Of a stretch of 64,000 bases of DNA, positions 12,770 through 24,404 are shown in pieces (the first letter of the stretch is position 1; the number at the start of each line of letters is the position of its first letter). Location of the stretch: the NCBI RefSeq assembly GCF_937616625.2, contig NC_065577.1:19977501-20041500 (forward strand), written 5' to 3'. The translations under genes were made by a program, and so were the position numbers. Under the pieces are notes generated by a model. That model had not been told where the DNA came from. It was given only the letters and a program-made list of their open reading frames with translations, and did no database searches. Source of the DNA: Mercurialis annua (lineage: Eukaryota; Streptophyta; Magnoliopsida; Malpighiales; Euphorbiaceae).

Positions 12770-12995
12770 AGGCTTGTCTTGTTCGAGACCAGTAAAACTG
12801 CACAGGTCTCGAACGAGACCTGTGCTGGTCTCGAACGAGACCAGTGATGAAATGCACAGGTCTCGAACGAGACCTGTGCTGGTCTCGGATAAGACCAGTG
12901 CAGAAATGCACAGGTCTCGAACGAGACCTAAGCTGGTCTCGAACGAGACCAGCGCCAAGACACAGGTCTCAATCGAAACCTGTGATACAATCAAA
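12770..12995. repeat. Tandem palindrome array in U3 of the A LTR
   Basis: The 16-bp perfect palindrome GGTCTCGAACGAGACC and variants recur every ~25-30 bp, alternating 'CACAGGTCTCG..' and 'GCTGGTCTCG..' contexts, with a ~60-bp higher period. The shared LTR (23990-24100) keeps fewer units. The position upstream of the TATA suggests transcription-factor sites or a hairpin-forming repeat. Confidence 0.85.
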
Positions 12996-13275
12996 GGGCC
13001 CAACCGAAAAAGAAGAGCCCAAAGGGCCAACCAAACCTATCATAGCCCAAAAACAATAATCAACGGAGCTCCGATCAAACCAAAACTCCGTACTGATTCA
13101 AATTTATTGCGGGAAACCCACCTGAAAATTTTAAAAGATTTACGGGGTATTACATTTTCACTAACTTTCAAAAAAAATCTGTCCTCTAATGTAACACAAT
13201 AACACATAGTATAAAAATAACACGAAACACAAATAAAAACCATAGAAACACACAACAATCAGTTTTTTTCGTACC

Positions 13276-16200
13276 TCAAGGAAAAAGAAAAGGATAGCGA
13301 CTACGCATATTTGACTCGGTCTCCCAAGTGCACTCCTCAACATAATGGTTCCGCCAAAGTACCTAGACCCTCGGAATCTCCTTGTTTCGTAACTTACGAA
13401 CCTGCATATCAACAATCTCGACAGGCTGCTCCTCGTAACACAACTCATGGTTGATCTCAACACTCTGCGGTGCAATAACGTGAGAAGGATCGGAAATACA
13501 CTTCCGCAACTTGGAAATATGAAAGACTAGGTGAACCAACGACATATCTGGTGGCAACAGTAACTTCTACGCCACTCCTCCAATACGCTCAATGATCTCA
13601 TACGGACCAACATACCTCGGTGCTAACTTTCCCTTAACGCCAAAACGCACAACGCCCTTCATAGGCGAAACCCGAAGAAACATGAAATCTCCAACCCGAA
13701 CTCAATGTCTTTCATCTTCGGATCAGCATAACTCTTGTGCCGACTAATAGCTGTCTCTAAGCTTCGTTTGATCAGGGGTACCTTCTCTGAGGTAATCTGA
13801 ATAATCACTGCTCCCGAGAGCTTACGCTCGCCAACCTCCTCCCAACAAATAGGAGATCGACACTTACGCCCGTACAAAGCCTAATAAAGTGCCATCGCGA
13901 TACAAGAATGGTAATTGTTGTTGTTGGAAAACTCAATCAAAGGCAAATGAGTATCCCAGCTACCCTGAAAATCCAGCACACACATCCTAAGCATGTCCTT
14001 CAAAGTATGAATCGTCCTCTCAGACTGACCGTCAGTCTGAAGATGAAAAGTAGCACTGAAATCCAACCTCGAACCCAAAGATTCATGCAACGCCTTCCAA
14101 AACCGAGAGGTGAAAACTGAACCTCTGTCCGAAACTATCGACACTGGTACCTCATGGAGACAATCAATCTGATCGATGTACAACTGCGCCAGCTTTGAAG
14201 CTTGATAAGTAACCTTGATCGGTAAAACGTGAGCTGACTTGGTCAAACGGTCAACAATCACCCAAATTAAATCATACCCCTGTCAGGTACGTGGTAAACA
14301 AACCACAAAATCCATAGCGATTCGCTCCCATTTCCATTCTTGAACAGGTAGTGGTTGCAGATATCCAAACAGTCTCTGGTGTTCCAATTTTACCTGCTGG
14401 CAAGTCAAATACTTAGACACAAACTCTGCAACATCCTTTTTCATTTTGCTCCACCAGTACATACCCTTGAGATCATGATACATCTTGGTAGAACCCGGAT
14501 GAACACTGTAAGCTGACTTGTGCGCTTCCTCCAGAATCTGGTCTCTCAAACCATCCGAATCTGGAACACACAGTCGAGAACCATACCTGAGAACTCCATC
14601 CGCTAGAACAAACTCATAATTCCAATCCAAATTGATCTCATTCATAATCCATTTCAATTGTGGATCCTCAGCTTGTGAAGCTTTAATCCTATAAATCAAA
14701 ATCGGTTGAACTTGCAAATGTGCCAACAAATAGCCTGTCTGCGAAACCTGAAATCCGAATCCCGAAGCTAACAAACTATGCCACTCACGAACCATGGGTC
14801 TCCGCCCAACCTCGAAAATATGGGACAAATTGCCCGAAGACTTGCGACTCAACGCATCGGCTACCACATTAGCCTTACCCGGATGGTACAGAATAGAGCA
14901 ATCATAGTTTTTCAGTAACTCCAACCATCTTTGTTGCCTCAGATTCAACTCACGCTGATCAAAAATGTACTTCAGACTCTTATGATCAGTAAAGATCTCA
15001 CAAGTTGCACCGTACAAATAGTGCCTCCAAATCATAAGAGCAAAAACCACTGCATCTAACACCAGATCATGGGTAGGATAATTCACCTCATGCTTCTTCA
15101 GCTGGCGAGAAGCATAGGCAATCACCTTACCATGTTGCATCAACACACAACCCAAACCGATACGAAAAGCATCACAATACACAGTGAACCCCTCAATGCC
15201 AGATGGCAAAGCCAACACAGGAGCTGTAGTCAAAATCTCCTTGAGCTTCTCAAAGTTCGCCTTGCACTTATTAGTCCACTCAAACTTAACACACTTCTGT
15301 GTTGGTTTAGTCAACAGTGCAGATATTCTAGAGAAATCCTGCACAAACCGACAATAATAGCAAGCTTACCCAAGAAAACGTTTGATCTCGATAACGGACC
15401 TCATCCTCTGCCAATCCATAACCGCCTCAATCTTCTTCAGATCAACCTTGATCCCATCTTTTGACACCATGTGTCCTAAGAAAGTAACTTGATCCAACCA
15501 AAATTTGCACTTCGAGAACTTAGCATACAGCCGATGCTCACGCAAAATCTGCAGTATCGTTCTCAAGTGAAAAGCAGGGACCTCCTCACTCCGAGAGTAA
15601 ATCGGTACGTCATCAATACACACAATAACGACCAAATCCAAAAACGGCTTGAATACCCAATTCATCATATCCATAAACGCTGATGGTGCGTTAGTCAACC
15701 CAAACGACATGACCATAACTCGAAATGCCCATAACACGTTCTGAAAGCAGTCTTAGGCACATCGATGTCTCGAATCCGAAGTTGATGATACCCGGATCTC
15801 AAGTTAATCTTCGAAAAGCACTTAGCACCTTCCAACTGGTCGAACAAATCATCAATGCGAGGAAGAGGATATCTGTTCTTGATAGTATCCTTGTTCAACT
15901 GTCTGTAGTCAATAGACAGCCAAAGGGAACCATCCTTCTTCTTGACAAACAAAAAAAGAGCACCCCACGGAGAAGTACTCGGTCTGATAAAACCACTATC
16001 CAGCAATTCTTGTAACTGTTCCTTCAACTCTTAAAGCTATGCAGGAGCCATCTGATACGGAGATATCGAAATAGGAGTTGTTCCAGGAGCAACATCGATA
16101 CAGAACTCAATGTCCCGATCAGGTGGCAATCCAGGAAACTCCTCTTTAAACACATAAGTGAGCTCATTCACTATCGAAACACTATGCACATCACCACTGT

Positions 16201-18153
16201 CAGCCTCTAAATCACGAACCACCGCTAAGAAACCTTGGCCACCCTTGCCCATCATACGCTTGGCCTTGATCGCCGAAATAAGATTCTTAGGTGCTTCCGC
16301 TATCTTCCCTTGGAAAGAAAAAGGCATATCACCAGGAATCCCAAACATAACCGACTTTCCTCGACAGTTGATCGAAGCAAAATGGCGCGAAAGCCAGTCC
16401 AGCCCCAAGATGACATCAAAAGGTAACACATCAAGCATAATAAAATCAGCACTAAGATCCCTACCATGTATAACCACATAACAACACGGATAAACCACGT
16501 CCACCGCAACATAATCAGACAAAGGTATAGATACAAATAAAGGCTCTAACAACCTAGATGGTGTCACACCCTACTTAGTAGCGAAACTCGAAGAAACAAA
16601 AGAGTTGGTTGCACCCGCATCAAATAAGACCAAATCATCTACAAATGAAATTGGAATAGTACCTTGCACAATGACATTTGATGCACGAGCATCCTAAGGA
16701 GTTAAAGCAAACACTCTAGCCTGACCCTGCCCCTGCTGTGGTGCTTGATAAGAACTGTAACTACTCGAGCCTCTACCACCGTTTCCACGGCCACCAAAAC
16801 CACGTCCTCCTGAACCACGGCCCCGTTGGCCACCAAATGAAGCGGCAAGTTGAAAATACCTTATTGAAGGAGTAAAAGCAGGTCTCTGCTGCTGAAAAAA
16901 TGGTTGAGCAACACTAGTCGACGGCATCTATTGCCCAGATGTCGGACACTCCCTAGAAAAATGACCCTGCTGGACACAAGCATAGCAACTACCTGGTGCC
17001 ACTTGGTACGGTCCTGGATGTCTGCGCCTGCAGTTCTAACAAAACGGAACACTAGATGTACCACTATAACCGCGATCAGATCCACGGCTACTCCCACTGT
17101 AACCAGAACTGTGGGACTATGGCTGATGCCCTTTTTGACCACCCCCAATCTGACTCTTGTACTGGGAATGCTTGAACTGATAGCTTCTGCTGCCCACTAC
17201 TCTGAACAACACCGCCCGCCTTCTTGGTCTAAGGCATTTTCCCAAAATGCAGTAATGTACTCTCCATACGACGAGCACTGTCCATTACACTTGTGAAGTC
17301 TCTGTGCGTCTCGGTCAGGAGACTAATAAACTCAGCACCTAGACTTTTCACGTACTTGTCGTTCACTCTCTGCTGTTTAGTCTGCAGATCTGGGGCAAAG
17401 TAACTCAGCCTTAAAAACTCAGTTGTATACTCATGTACCGACCTGTCTCCTCTTTTCAAAACCACCAATCTGTCCTTGTGACCCTTCGTCACTAAAAAAA
17501 GGTAGGTAAAAGTCTCTGAATCGAGTTACAAACTCTACCCAAGAAATATTAGCCATATCAGCACGAATGGCCTTACGAAACCAATCATTTGCAGGACCCT
17601 TCAAGGACATCTCCACTAACATAATTGTCTGCCTCTCACTAGGCTGTAATCTATGAGCGTTCTACTCAAACTCCTGCAGCAAGTCTAGAGCATCACTGTC
17701 GCCCGTAAAATCATTCGGCTTTAGCCTCGAATAAGCCAACACCAAATCTCTATCAGTGATTCTGACACCACTAACCGCAACACCACCAGCCTGTGGAACC
17801 TGTTGTTGTACAAGCTATCCCAGCATAGCATACTGATTTTGCATGGCGACCTGTACCGCCTGCAGTTGCACATGATTATTCTGAAGTGCAGTGATCCAAG
17901 CCAGAACTGTTGTGAAGTCGAACGGATCCATAGGAACCTATGGTACACCTGGTGCCTGAACGCCTACACCAACATGTCCCCTACCTCTGCCTCGAGTAGC
18001 CTGACCTCTGCCAGCCCATCCTATTCCAGCCTGACCTCCGCATGCACGTCCCCTGCCAGATTGAACCACTGGTTCATGCTGATCAACCTCAATAAACATA
18101 GCGTCATCAGCTTAAACCTTAGCCTGAGCTACAGCATGCCTACGAGTATTCAT
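13276..18153 (-). pseudogene. gag-pol: gag-pol polyprotein of element A (Tekay/Del-like chromovirus), inactivated
   Basis: The start is the ATG at 18153 (MNTRR...), matching the start in copy B. The order is capsid (~17620-17230, 'RGDRSVHEYTTEF'), an RG-rich stretch and a zinc knuckle (~16945-16990, C-Y-A-C-x4-H-x4-C). Protease follows (~16620, F-D-A-G-A-T), then RT (16027-15366, '[17 protein letters not shown]', 'IDDVPIYS'), RNase H (~15290-14880), the integrase zinc region and core (~14550-13880), and a chromodomain-like tail ending at the stop at 13276. The integrase D, D and E are all present (VDR, SDRG, QSERT). Lesions include frameshifts in gag (~17480) and RT (~15720), a stop after the protease, two stops near 16030, and stops at ~15352, ~14280 and ~13879. 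The RNase H glutamate is Val (HDLVLDA), and one integrase zinc Cys is Tyr (KYLTC). It is not expressible as one protein. Confidence 0.92.
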
Positions 18154-18487
18154 TTCTAAGAATGAAACAACAAATGTCAAACAATGTCCACATAGCAACA
18201 CCTAGAGTATAACTTAAATAGCTCAAAAACTAACAATTTACGCAAAGCAATAACGATTACATTCCAAAGTAAAGCATAAACTTTCCAAAGTAAAGCATCA
18301 TTAACACATAAGACCGATGCAAACACTCCTAATGGTGAAGGTAGGAATTTTTGAAAACAAATGATGACGTTTCAAAATACAAGACTTGAATCCTAATTCC
18401 GTAGTAGATCCTATAACACAACAATAACAGTTAACATGCCTTAAAGCGGTAAACATATAACATGCAAAATTTGGCCTTAGTTCGAAA

Positions 18488-18504
18488 CTAATGTTATGAT
18501 ATCT
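18488..18504 (-). other. Eroded primer-binding site of element A
   Basis: It lies where copy B has a perfect initiator-tRNA-Met primer site, but about half its bases differ. The adjoining LTR terminus is also mutated (CGTCACG instead of TGTCACG). Confidence 0.6.
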
Positions 18505-18764
18505 AGTTCGTCACGACCCAATTTCATGGATCGCGACCGACGCTAGGGTATTGGTACGGTCGTACAAAAAACCCGTAGCAACCCTAGCGGAAAACAAACA
18601 ATCATATAAACCTGCATAAACACTGCTTGGGGGCAACCGAGACTCCAACCTAAGCTTAACAATTTATATCACAGTTATAATATAAATAACTTAAATATCT
18701 GAAATGCTCAACTGAACCGAGTCTCAACAGCATGCCTTAAATATAATAATAAAATAATCCAGAG

Positions 18765-18772
18765 TAAACATG
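18765..18772 (+). repeat. Left target-site duplication of the MULE, TAAACATG
   Basis: TAAACATG flanks the insertion on the left, with an exact copy at 21980-21987. The uninterrupted LTRs have one copy here (…GTAAACATGC…). Confidence 0.8.
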
Positions 18773-19507
18773 TAGAAAAAAGGATCACTTTCACCCCTCA
18801 ACTTGCGTCAAAAGATCAAAAAAGTCCAAAGCTCGGAAACAGGATCACTTATACCCTGCACTTGCGTAAACCAGCTCAAAAGCCCCCCCCACTCTTCGCA
18901 TGTTTGTATAATACGATCTGAAAATGGAGTGTCCATTGGAAATCATGCACTAGTTAATGCCAACAGGTGCGACACGTGGATGAAAGGGTGGAAAACTGAA
19001 TTACCACTGTCACAAACGGTAAAAAAAATTACCATTTCACTTTCCCCAAATTCGTTCCCAAATTATTTCCTTCTCTCCGCTAGGTCAAGTTTAGGAGTTT
19101 TGTAATGCTGCAAAATTAATCGATATTGTTCTATATTTGTGGCTTCTCAAATGTCGTGGTGAAGATTATGTGTTTGTTTCATAAGAATCAACAAAAATTT
19201 GACCCGCTTCGAGTGTATGAAGGTTGTTCCAAGTGTACACAATGACTAGGACTGATTACTTCCGCAAGTACGTTTATTGTACCCTCTTTTAATTGCATTG
19301 CTGGGTTTGATTATGGTTATAGAGTATGCATTTGTTATAGTGTTGTTAGATTAATAATGTAGGAATTTTGTTTATGTTTTTTCAGTTTGCATGTTTGTAT
19401 GAAATGGTTGTTTAGTTGTAATTACTAAATTCTTTTGATACTAGGGTTTAATTTTGTCTGCATTTGATACTAGGGTTTAATTTTGATATTTTCTTTTCTT
19501 AATTTCT

Positions 19508-20600
19508 ATTATGGCAGATATGACTTGATTGATGAGCGTGGTAAAATTGTTCTGAAAATTTAGCATGGAAGGGTAAGACTATGGTGGTGGATGATGAAGA
19601 CCAAGAACCAACATCTGTGAACCAGGTCAGTATATAGTTCAGGGGTGTTTTTGATACTATTTTAAATAGTTTAGGGGTTTTTTGATAATATCTTGTATAG
19701 TTTAAGGATTTTTTTGATCCTATATTGGTTTTTGATAGGTTCCAATACACACTGGATTTGGGATTCATATTGGCACTCCTGTACCACAACATGAGAGGCA
19801 AGCACCACCTATGGCCAATAAGAACATAGGAAAAGGAAAAGGAAACAAACACCCGACAAATAATGTTGGAGCAAGACTATGTCGCGATAATGTTACTGGA
19901 GAAGTTTCATTTAATGTAAGGTTTTGAAGTTTATGTATATATTTGTTTGTTTGCTTTGATTATGTTGTTTGCTTGCAGCTCCAGTAGTTTCATTTTATGT
20001 TGTTTACTTGCAGTCTAGTGAGCTTGGGGACAGGATGGCTACATCACACAATCCAATACCAGAAGAAGTGCAAAGACAAATACAACACAAAGCAAGCACT
20101 GCGCAGTTTGAGGGGAGGCCATTTTATGGCAGATTTAGAGCTAGTGGACCTCAGTGGAATGGAAATGAAAGTGTCTCAACCAGTCAATTAGAAACTGAGG
20201 TTCAGAGGAGGATTGGCTAGATGCAACAAAGAAGGCAGAACACTGACTCAGCTCCTAATCCAGATTTTACTACCTTCTCCAGACAACCAGCCCCTACATT
20301 CTGTAGTGTGGGTCCACAAGCTTTCACAAGAACAGTATCTAGGCAATCATTATCCCATACTGATTCCAACTCAATCAATGCACCAAATCCTTTCAACAAT
20401 TTGCAGCAATAAACTTCTGTGGGATCTCAACTGTCACAAGATAGCCATTCAACGATGGAAGGTGGCCGTCACAAGTGCATAAAATGCAAAGGAGGATGAC
20501 CAACGTGGGACCTCAACAGCCACCACAGAAGGAAAAGCCAAAGAAAAGGGTGAATAAACCTTTCAAGCAGCCAACTCCTAAACCAAATTGGAAGCCATAA
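19508..20600 (+). pseudogene. Degraded intron-containing gene fragment inside the MULE
   Basis: Pieces of coding-like sequence are separated by plausible introns: donor GTCAGT near 19626 with acceptor GATAG at ~19738, and donor GTAAGG near 19916 with acceptor TTGCAG at ~20012. Exon-like segments give 'VPIHTGFGIHIG…', 'SSELGDRMATSHNPIPEEVQ' and a Gln/Ser/Pro-rich stretch with a C-x2-C pair (HKCIKCKGG). A basic tail ending PKPNWKP follows. Internal stops (for example at ~20218 and ~20410) and frame changes show it is dead. It could be the C-terminal tail of a MULE transposase or a captured host gene; I cannot say which. Confidence 0.45.
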
Positions 20601-21201
20601 TCATAGGGATGTTTTTTTTTTTTTGCCAATGTTGTATGCACATTCTGCCATGTATATGCACAATGTGGTGCGAGTGCAGGACATATTTTGTTACCTCATG
20701 GGTAGGTTATTTTGTCAATGTAATAGTATTGTGTTTTTGTGTGCACATATAGGTGTTCTAATCATGTAAAAACAGTGTGTTTATGCTATCTATTCATCAT
20801 ATCATTTTACTTCAAAGCAGGTTGTTTACATATATTTTCATTGCATAGCAGGATGTTTACAATGTATAGTTCTGGAATTCAGTTGTGTGTTTCAGTGTTT
20901 CATAGGGGGCTAATTGATACTTTTAATACAAGTTGGAGGTGTTTTGTGATCCATTAATTAGTAGTTTGAGGGGGAAATTGATACCATAAAGTTAAGTTCA
21001 TGGGGTTTGATCCATTGAATTCAGTTGTGTTTGAAACAACCATTTTTGCATCAACACACATTCAAATTCAAAATAACTAGAACAATTTCTTGAGAAAGGG
21101 AAAATTTTTCATTCAAATACTACATATGCTAGCACTTACAATCATTTCTATTCATCTAACAGCTGCAATTACAATAATTACAAGAATTAAATCCATCAAC
21201 A

Positions 21202-21660
21202 CTAACACAAAGCCAGCAGCAACACACCAGAACATGTTCTTGTATTTTTGCCCCTCCTCTCTAGCCAATTTGACCATGAATTCATATGAGTTCTCATTTC
21301 TGCATATCTCTGGTCTTCCCTATCTTCAAGGTAATTGAAATTCCCATGACCCATTTCAATTTCATCAATCTCATCTAACAGTTCATTAATGACTTTCTTC
21401 GATCGACCCGTAAAGGGTTCTTCATCATACCAATCAAAGAATCCACAGCCAATCGCACCTTTCCTATACCCATAAAAGCGTCTTCCTGGATTTTCCCTCG
21501 TCCATGACACCCAAATAGGAGCTTTGACATAAAAGGCACATTTACAGTATCGAGCTCCTCCCTCGTAATTGTAAACAGGTCTGCTACCACGCCTCTGTCG
21601 AGGGCGATACTGTCTGCTGGATCTAGCAGAGGAACCATGCGAATTTGAAGCACTGGACAT
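21202..21660 (-). CDS. GRF-type zinc-finger protein carried by the MULE, C-terminus frameshifted
   Basis: This 152-residue ORF starts MSSASNSHGSSARSS. A basic Ser/Arg-rich N-terminus (1-32) leads to a GRF-type zinc finger at ~33-80: YCKC, then SWTRENPGRRFYGY, then GCGFFDWYDEE. GRF fingers bind single-stranded nucleic acid or proteins. Here the third metal ligand, usually Cys in 'FYGC', is Tyr. A charged, probably helical stretch follows (~85-135). In the +1 frame after the A-run near 21240 the sequence continues KYKNMFWCVAAGFVLVLMDL and a hydrophobic tail to a stop at 21152. The intact gene therefore probably ended in a transmembrane helix, lost by one missing base. It reads opposite to the fragments upstream and ends far from the nearer inverted repeat. 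It was recently functional or close to it; expression is unknown. Confidence 0.7.
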   Translation of the reverse strand: MSSASNSHGSSARSSRQYRPRQRRGSRPVYNYEGGARYCKCAFYVKAPIWVSWTRENPGRRFYGYRKGAIGCGFFDWYDEEPFTGRSKKVINELLDEIDEIEMGHGNFNYLEDREDQRYAEMRTHMNSWSNWLERRGKNTRTCSGVLLLALC

Positions 21661-24304
21661 GTTAGGGTTAAGGGTTTTGTGAGATAAATTGTAGCAGGGG
21701 TGAAATTAGGGTAGAAGATGTCAATTTAGGGTTTGAATTGGGAAGAATGTAAAATTAGGGATTTCATTCAATTTGGGGATTTATTATGAATGAAATCAAG
21801 TGGTTTTGGTTTGGTGGTTTGTCAAAACCACGAGTGTATCTCAAACGCCAAACAGAGACTGGGCAGGGGGGCTTTTGAGCCGAAATACGCAAGTTCAGGG
21901 TATAAGTGATCCTGTTTCCCAGCTTTGGACTTTTTTGATCTTTTGACGCAAGTTGAGGGGTGAAAGTGATCCTTTGTTCTAAACATGCCAATGATAATCA
22001 ATTGGTCAAACCGACAATCCCAAGGTGCAATAACCAAACTAATATATAATCTAGTTCTACTGCGGTCTAGGAGTTCAAAACAATGACTAATTTAAGTAAC
22101 GTAAAACCTCCGAGGAATAAAAAGGATCGGAGTGGACCAGCTTTCAAATCATAAACTTGAAAAATTTGGGAAAACAACGGGGTCAGATATACTTAGATGA
22201 GTTCGCAATACTATTTACATTTATTAAGTTTAAAACACTTAAATCAAAACCTTCTATACTAATATAATATGATTATGGAATAACAGTATTGAAATTATCC
22301 CAGCGTAAGTATGACATAGCATACTGAAAAACCTAGAATGGACGGGAACATATTCTTATCATATACCAGCTTAAGTAAGACATTAGTCTGCCGATCCCAG
22401 AGTACTTACCGATGCACACAGTCTCGATACAAGCCTATCGAGTAGCTTGCTTCTGTCCAGATCCATTATCTGTAAAAACAGTTCAAAACATTTTTTAATA
22501 CTAGAATATGATGTGGTACTTAATAAAGCGGTAAATAGCACTAATACTCACTACTTGCTTATCCACGTGAAACTTTGACAAGCAGCTAATCCTGGTTCGA
22601 CTCAAAAGCGCGAATAGTCAAAGAGTCTAAAAATAAATCATAAGTTAAAATCAGTCCGACCCCTCACATTAACAATACTAGACACCACGTAGGACTAGCA
22701 CAATTAATAATCCAGATAAAAGTCATTGAGAAACACAATTCTCAAATACATTATAATGCCTCAAATAATTCAAGACTATTGAGTTCACACTTAAAATCCA
22801 ATCCGAAAATATTATTAAAATAATATTTAAATGATAACTTAAAATAAATTTCTCAAATAGTGGGTTAGCCAAGTTTCTAAAACTACCAAGCTGAACCCAC
22901 GTGTCGGGCGATCCAAGTCTAACCCGACCCAACCATTAATCCATAATTATAATCCATAGTTATAATTATAATTTGATAAAATATAAATCAAATATCCAAA
23001 TAGAACTCAATAGCTTGAAAACAAGTAATCGAAAAACACCGACAAAATACTCCTTTGATATATCTTAATAAAGAACTAAAGACTAAATTATAAATTTAGC
23101 CAAAATGGCACGCTAAGCCAAAATCTCTAATAATAGATTAGATATAAAAATCAATTTTCATTTATAATAGTCAAATAAATTATTTAAATTAAAATCATTT
23201 AAATTATAATAAGCTTAATATTAATCCTAGATTTAAAAAAAAATTACCAAGGTAATTTAAAACTACAAATAATAATATTATCAAATTGCCAAATTTTTAG
23301 TCGAACTAAATCCGCAATTAAAAATCAAAATCAATTAACAAATTAGAAGTGATTAAATAAAATTTAACTTAAAGAATCAACTTGTTAAAGCCAAAACAAC
23401 TTAGGGATCATACTATTAATTTTACCATTTCTTTCATACAAACAATAGTTCCTCTCTGCCATTGCAACAAGAACCCGCCAACCAATATTTCAAAAGCAAG
23501 CTTACAAATACAGTAACAACTTAATCAAAACTAACTTACAACCCAACAAGCTTTTATGATTCTTAAACAATGAACTAACAAGATCCTAGTGGAACAAATA
23601 GTAAAAACGATGAAACGACGGTGAGTTGAACAAATAGTAAAATGTACCATTTCAATTTTTGAGACTTAAGAATCGTAGGGAATTGAGTCAACAATGACTG
23701 AGACAAAACGGTTCTGAATTTCGTTCTGAAACGATTAAGAACGAATTAAAATACGGAGATGTCGTTTTTTAACTAAAGCTGAAATAAAGAATGCAAACTT
23801 ACCGAAGAATGCCAAGGATTTTGAGGAAGAAAAACTCCATAATTCTTAGAGCTTATGGCGTAATGAGGACGGCTAGGGTTAGTTAGATGTGTGAGGAAGA
23901 GTTTAGGTTTAGAAAAAGGACTTAAATAGTGAAAGGAATTAGGGTGGATCGTTGCTTGATAATAGGGAAAAATTAGGCGAGCACAGTCAAGGCTGGTCTC
24001 GTTCGAGACCAACAAAATTGCACAGGTCTCAAATGAGACCTGTGCTGGTCTCGAACGAGACCAGCGCCAAAACACAGGTCTCGATCGAGACCTGTAATAC
24101 AACCAATTGGTTGGGTTAACCAAAGGGCCCAACCGAAAAAGAAGAGCCCAAAGGGCCAACAAAGCCTATCATAAACCCAAAAAAAGTAATCAACAGACCT
24201 CCAATTAAACCAAAACTCCGTACTAATACAAATTAATTACCTAAAACCCATCAGAACATTTTAAAAAAATTACTTGGTATTACATTCTCCCTAACATATA
24301 AAAA

Positions 24305-24320
24305 AATTTGTCCCCGAATT
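24305..24320 (-). other. Dyad motif before the polypurine tract of element B
   Basis: A slightly mutated copy of AATTCG-AGGA-CGAATT, between the pol stop and the LTR at 24284. Confidence 0.45.
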
Positions 24321-24404
24321 TAACACAATAACACACAGTACAAAAATAACACGAAACACAAATAAAAATCATAGAAACACACAACAATCATTTTTTTTCG
24401 TACC

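Larger units (their letters stand above)
10176..13154 (-). mobile_element. 3' LTR of element A (minus strand), complete, 2979 bp
   Basis: Read on the minus strand, it starts TGTAATACCCC at 13154 and ends GGTCGTGACA at 10176. U3 holds a tandem array of GGTCTCGAACGAGACC palindromes (12770-12995), then a TATA-like ACTATTTAAG (12701-12710). The U5 end carries the block ACCGGCGCTAGGG found in all LTR families here. The left boundary is clean: the satellite's GTAAC runs directly into TGTCACGACC. Confidence 0.9.
18773..21979. mobile_element. Mutator-like DNA transposon with ~115-bp terminal inverted repeats, 3207 bp
   Basis: The ends share AAAGGATCACTTTCACCCCT as inverted repeats continuing for ~115 bp with few mismatches (18773-18892 against 21862-21979). 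The target duplication is 8 bp. Long inverted repeats with an 8-10-bp duplication fit Mutator-like elements better than hAT, whose terminal repeats are short. It carries a GRF zinc-finger ORF on the minus strand and decayed gene fragments on the plus strand. No transposase catalytic domain was recognised, so it is probably non-autonomous. Confidence 0.8.
18509..24284 (-). mobile_element. Shared LTR: 5' LTR of A and 3' LTR of B, split by a MULE
   Basis: The left part (18509-18772) and right part (21988-24284) join into one LTR of ~2.56 kb homologous to 10176-13154. It serves both internal regions: A's leader abuts its left end, and B's polypurine tract (TTAGGGAGAA on the minus strand) abuts its right end at 24284. 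It is shorter than LTR A because of a ~370-bp deletion (~23580, against ~12045-12410) and fewer U3 palindromes. Its start reads TGTAATACCAAG. Confidence 0.85.

Noticed and set aside
12732..13202. 156-codon plus-strand frame rich in SRTRPVLVS repeats
   Set aside because: It is the U3 palindrome array of a minus-strand LTR read backwards.
18773..21979. hAT element, because of the 8-bp target duplication
   Set aside because: hAT elements have short terminal repeats, while these are ~115 bp. A Mutator-like assignment with an 8-bp duplication fits better.
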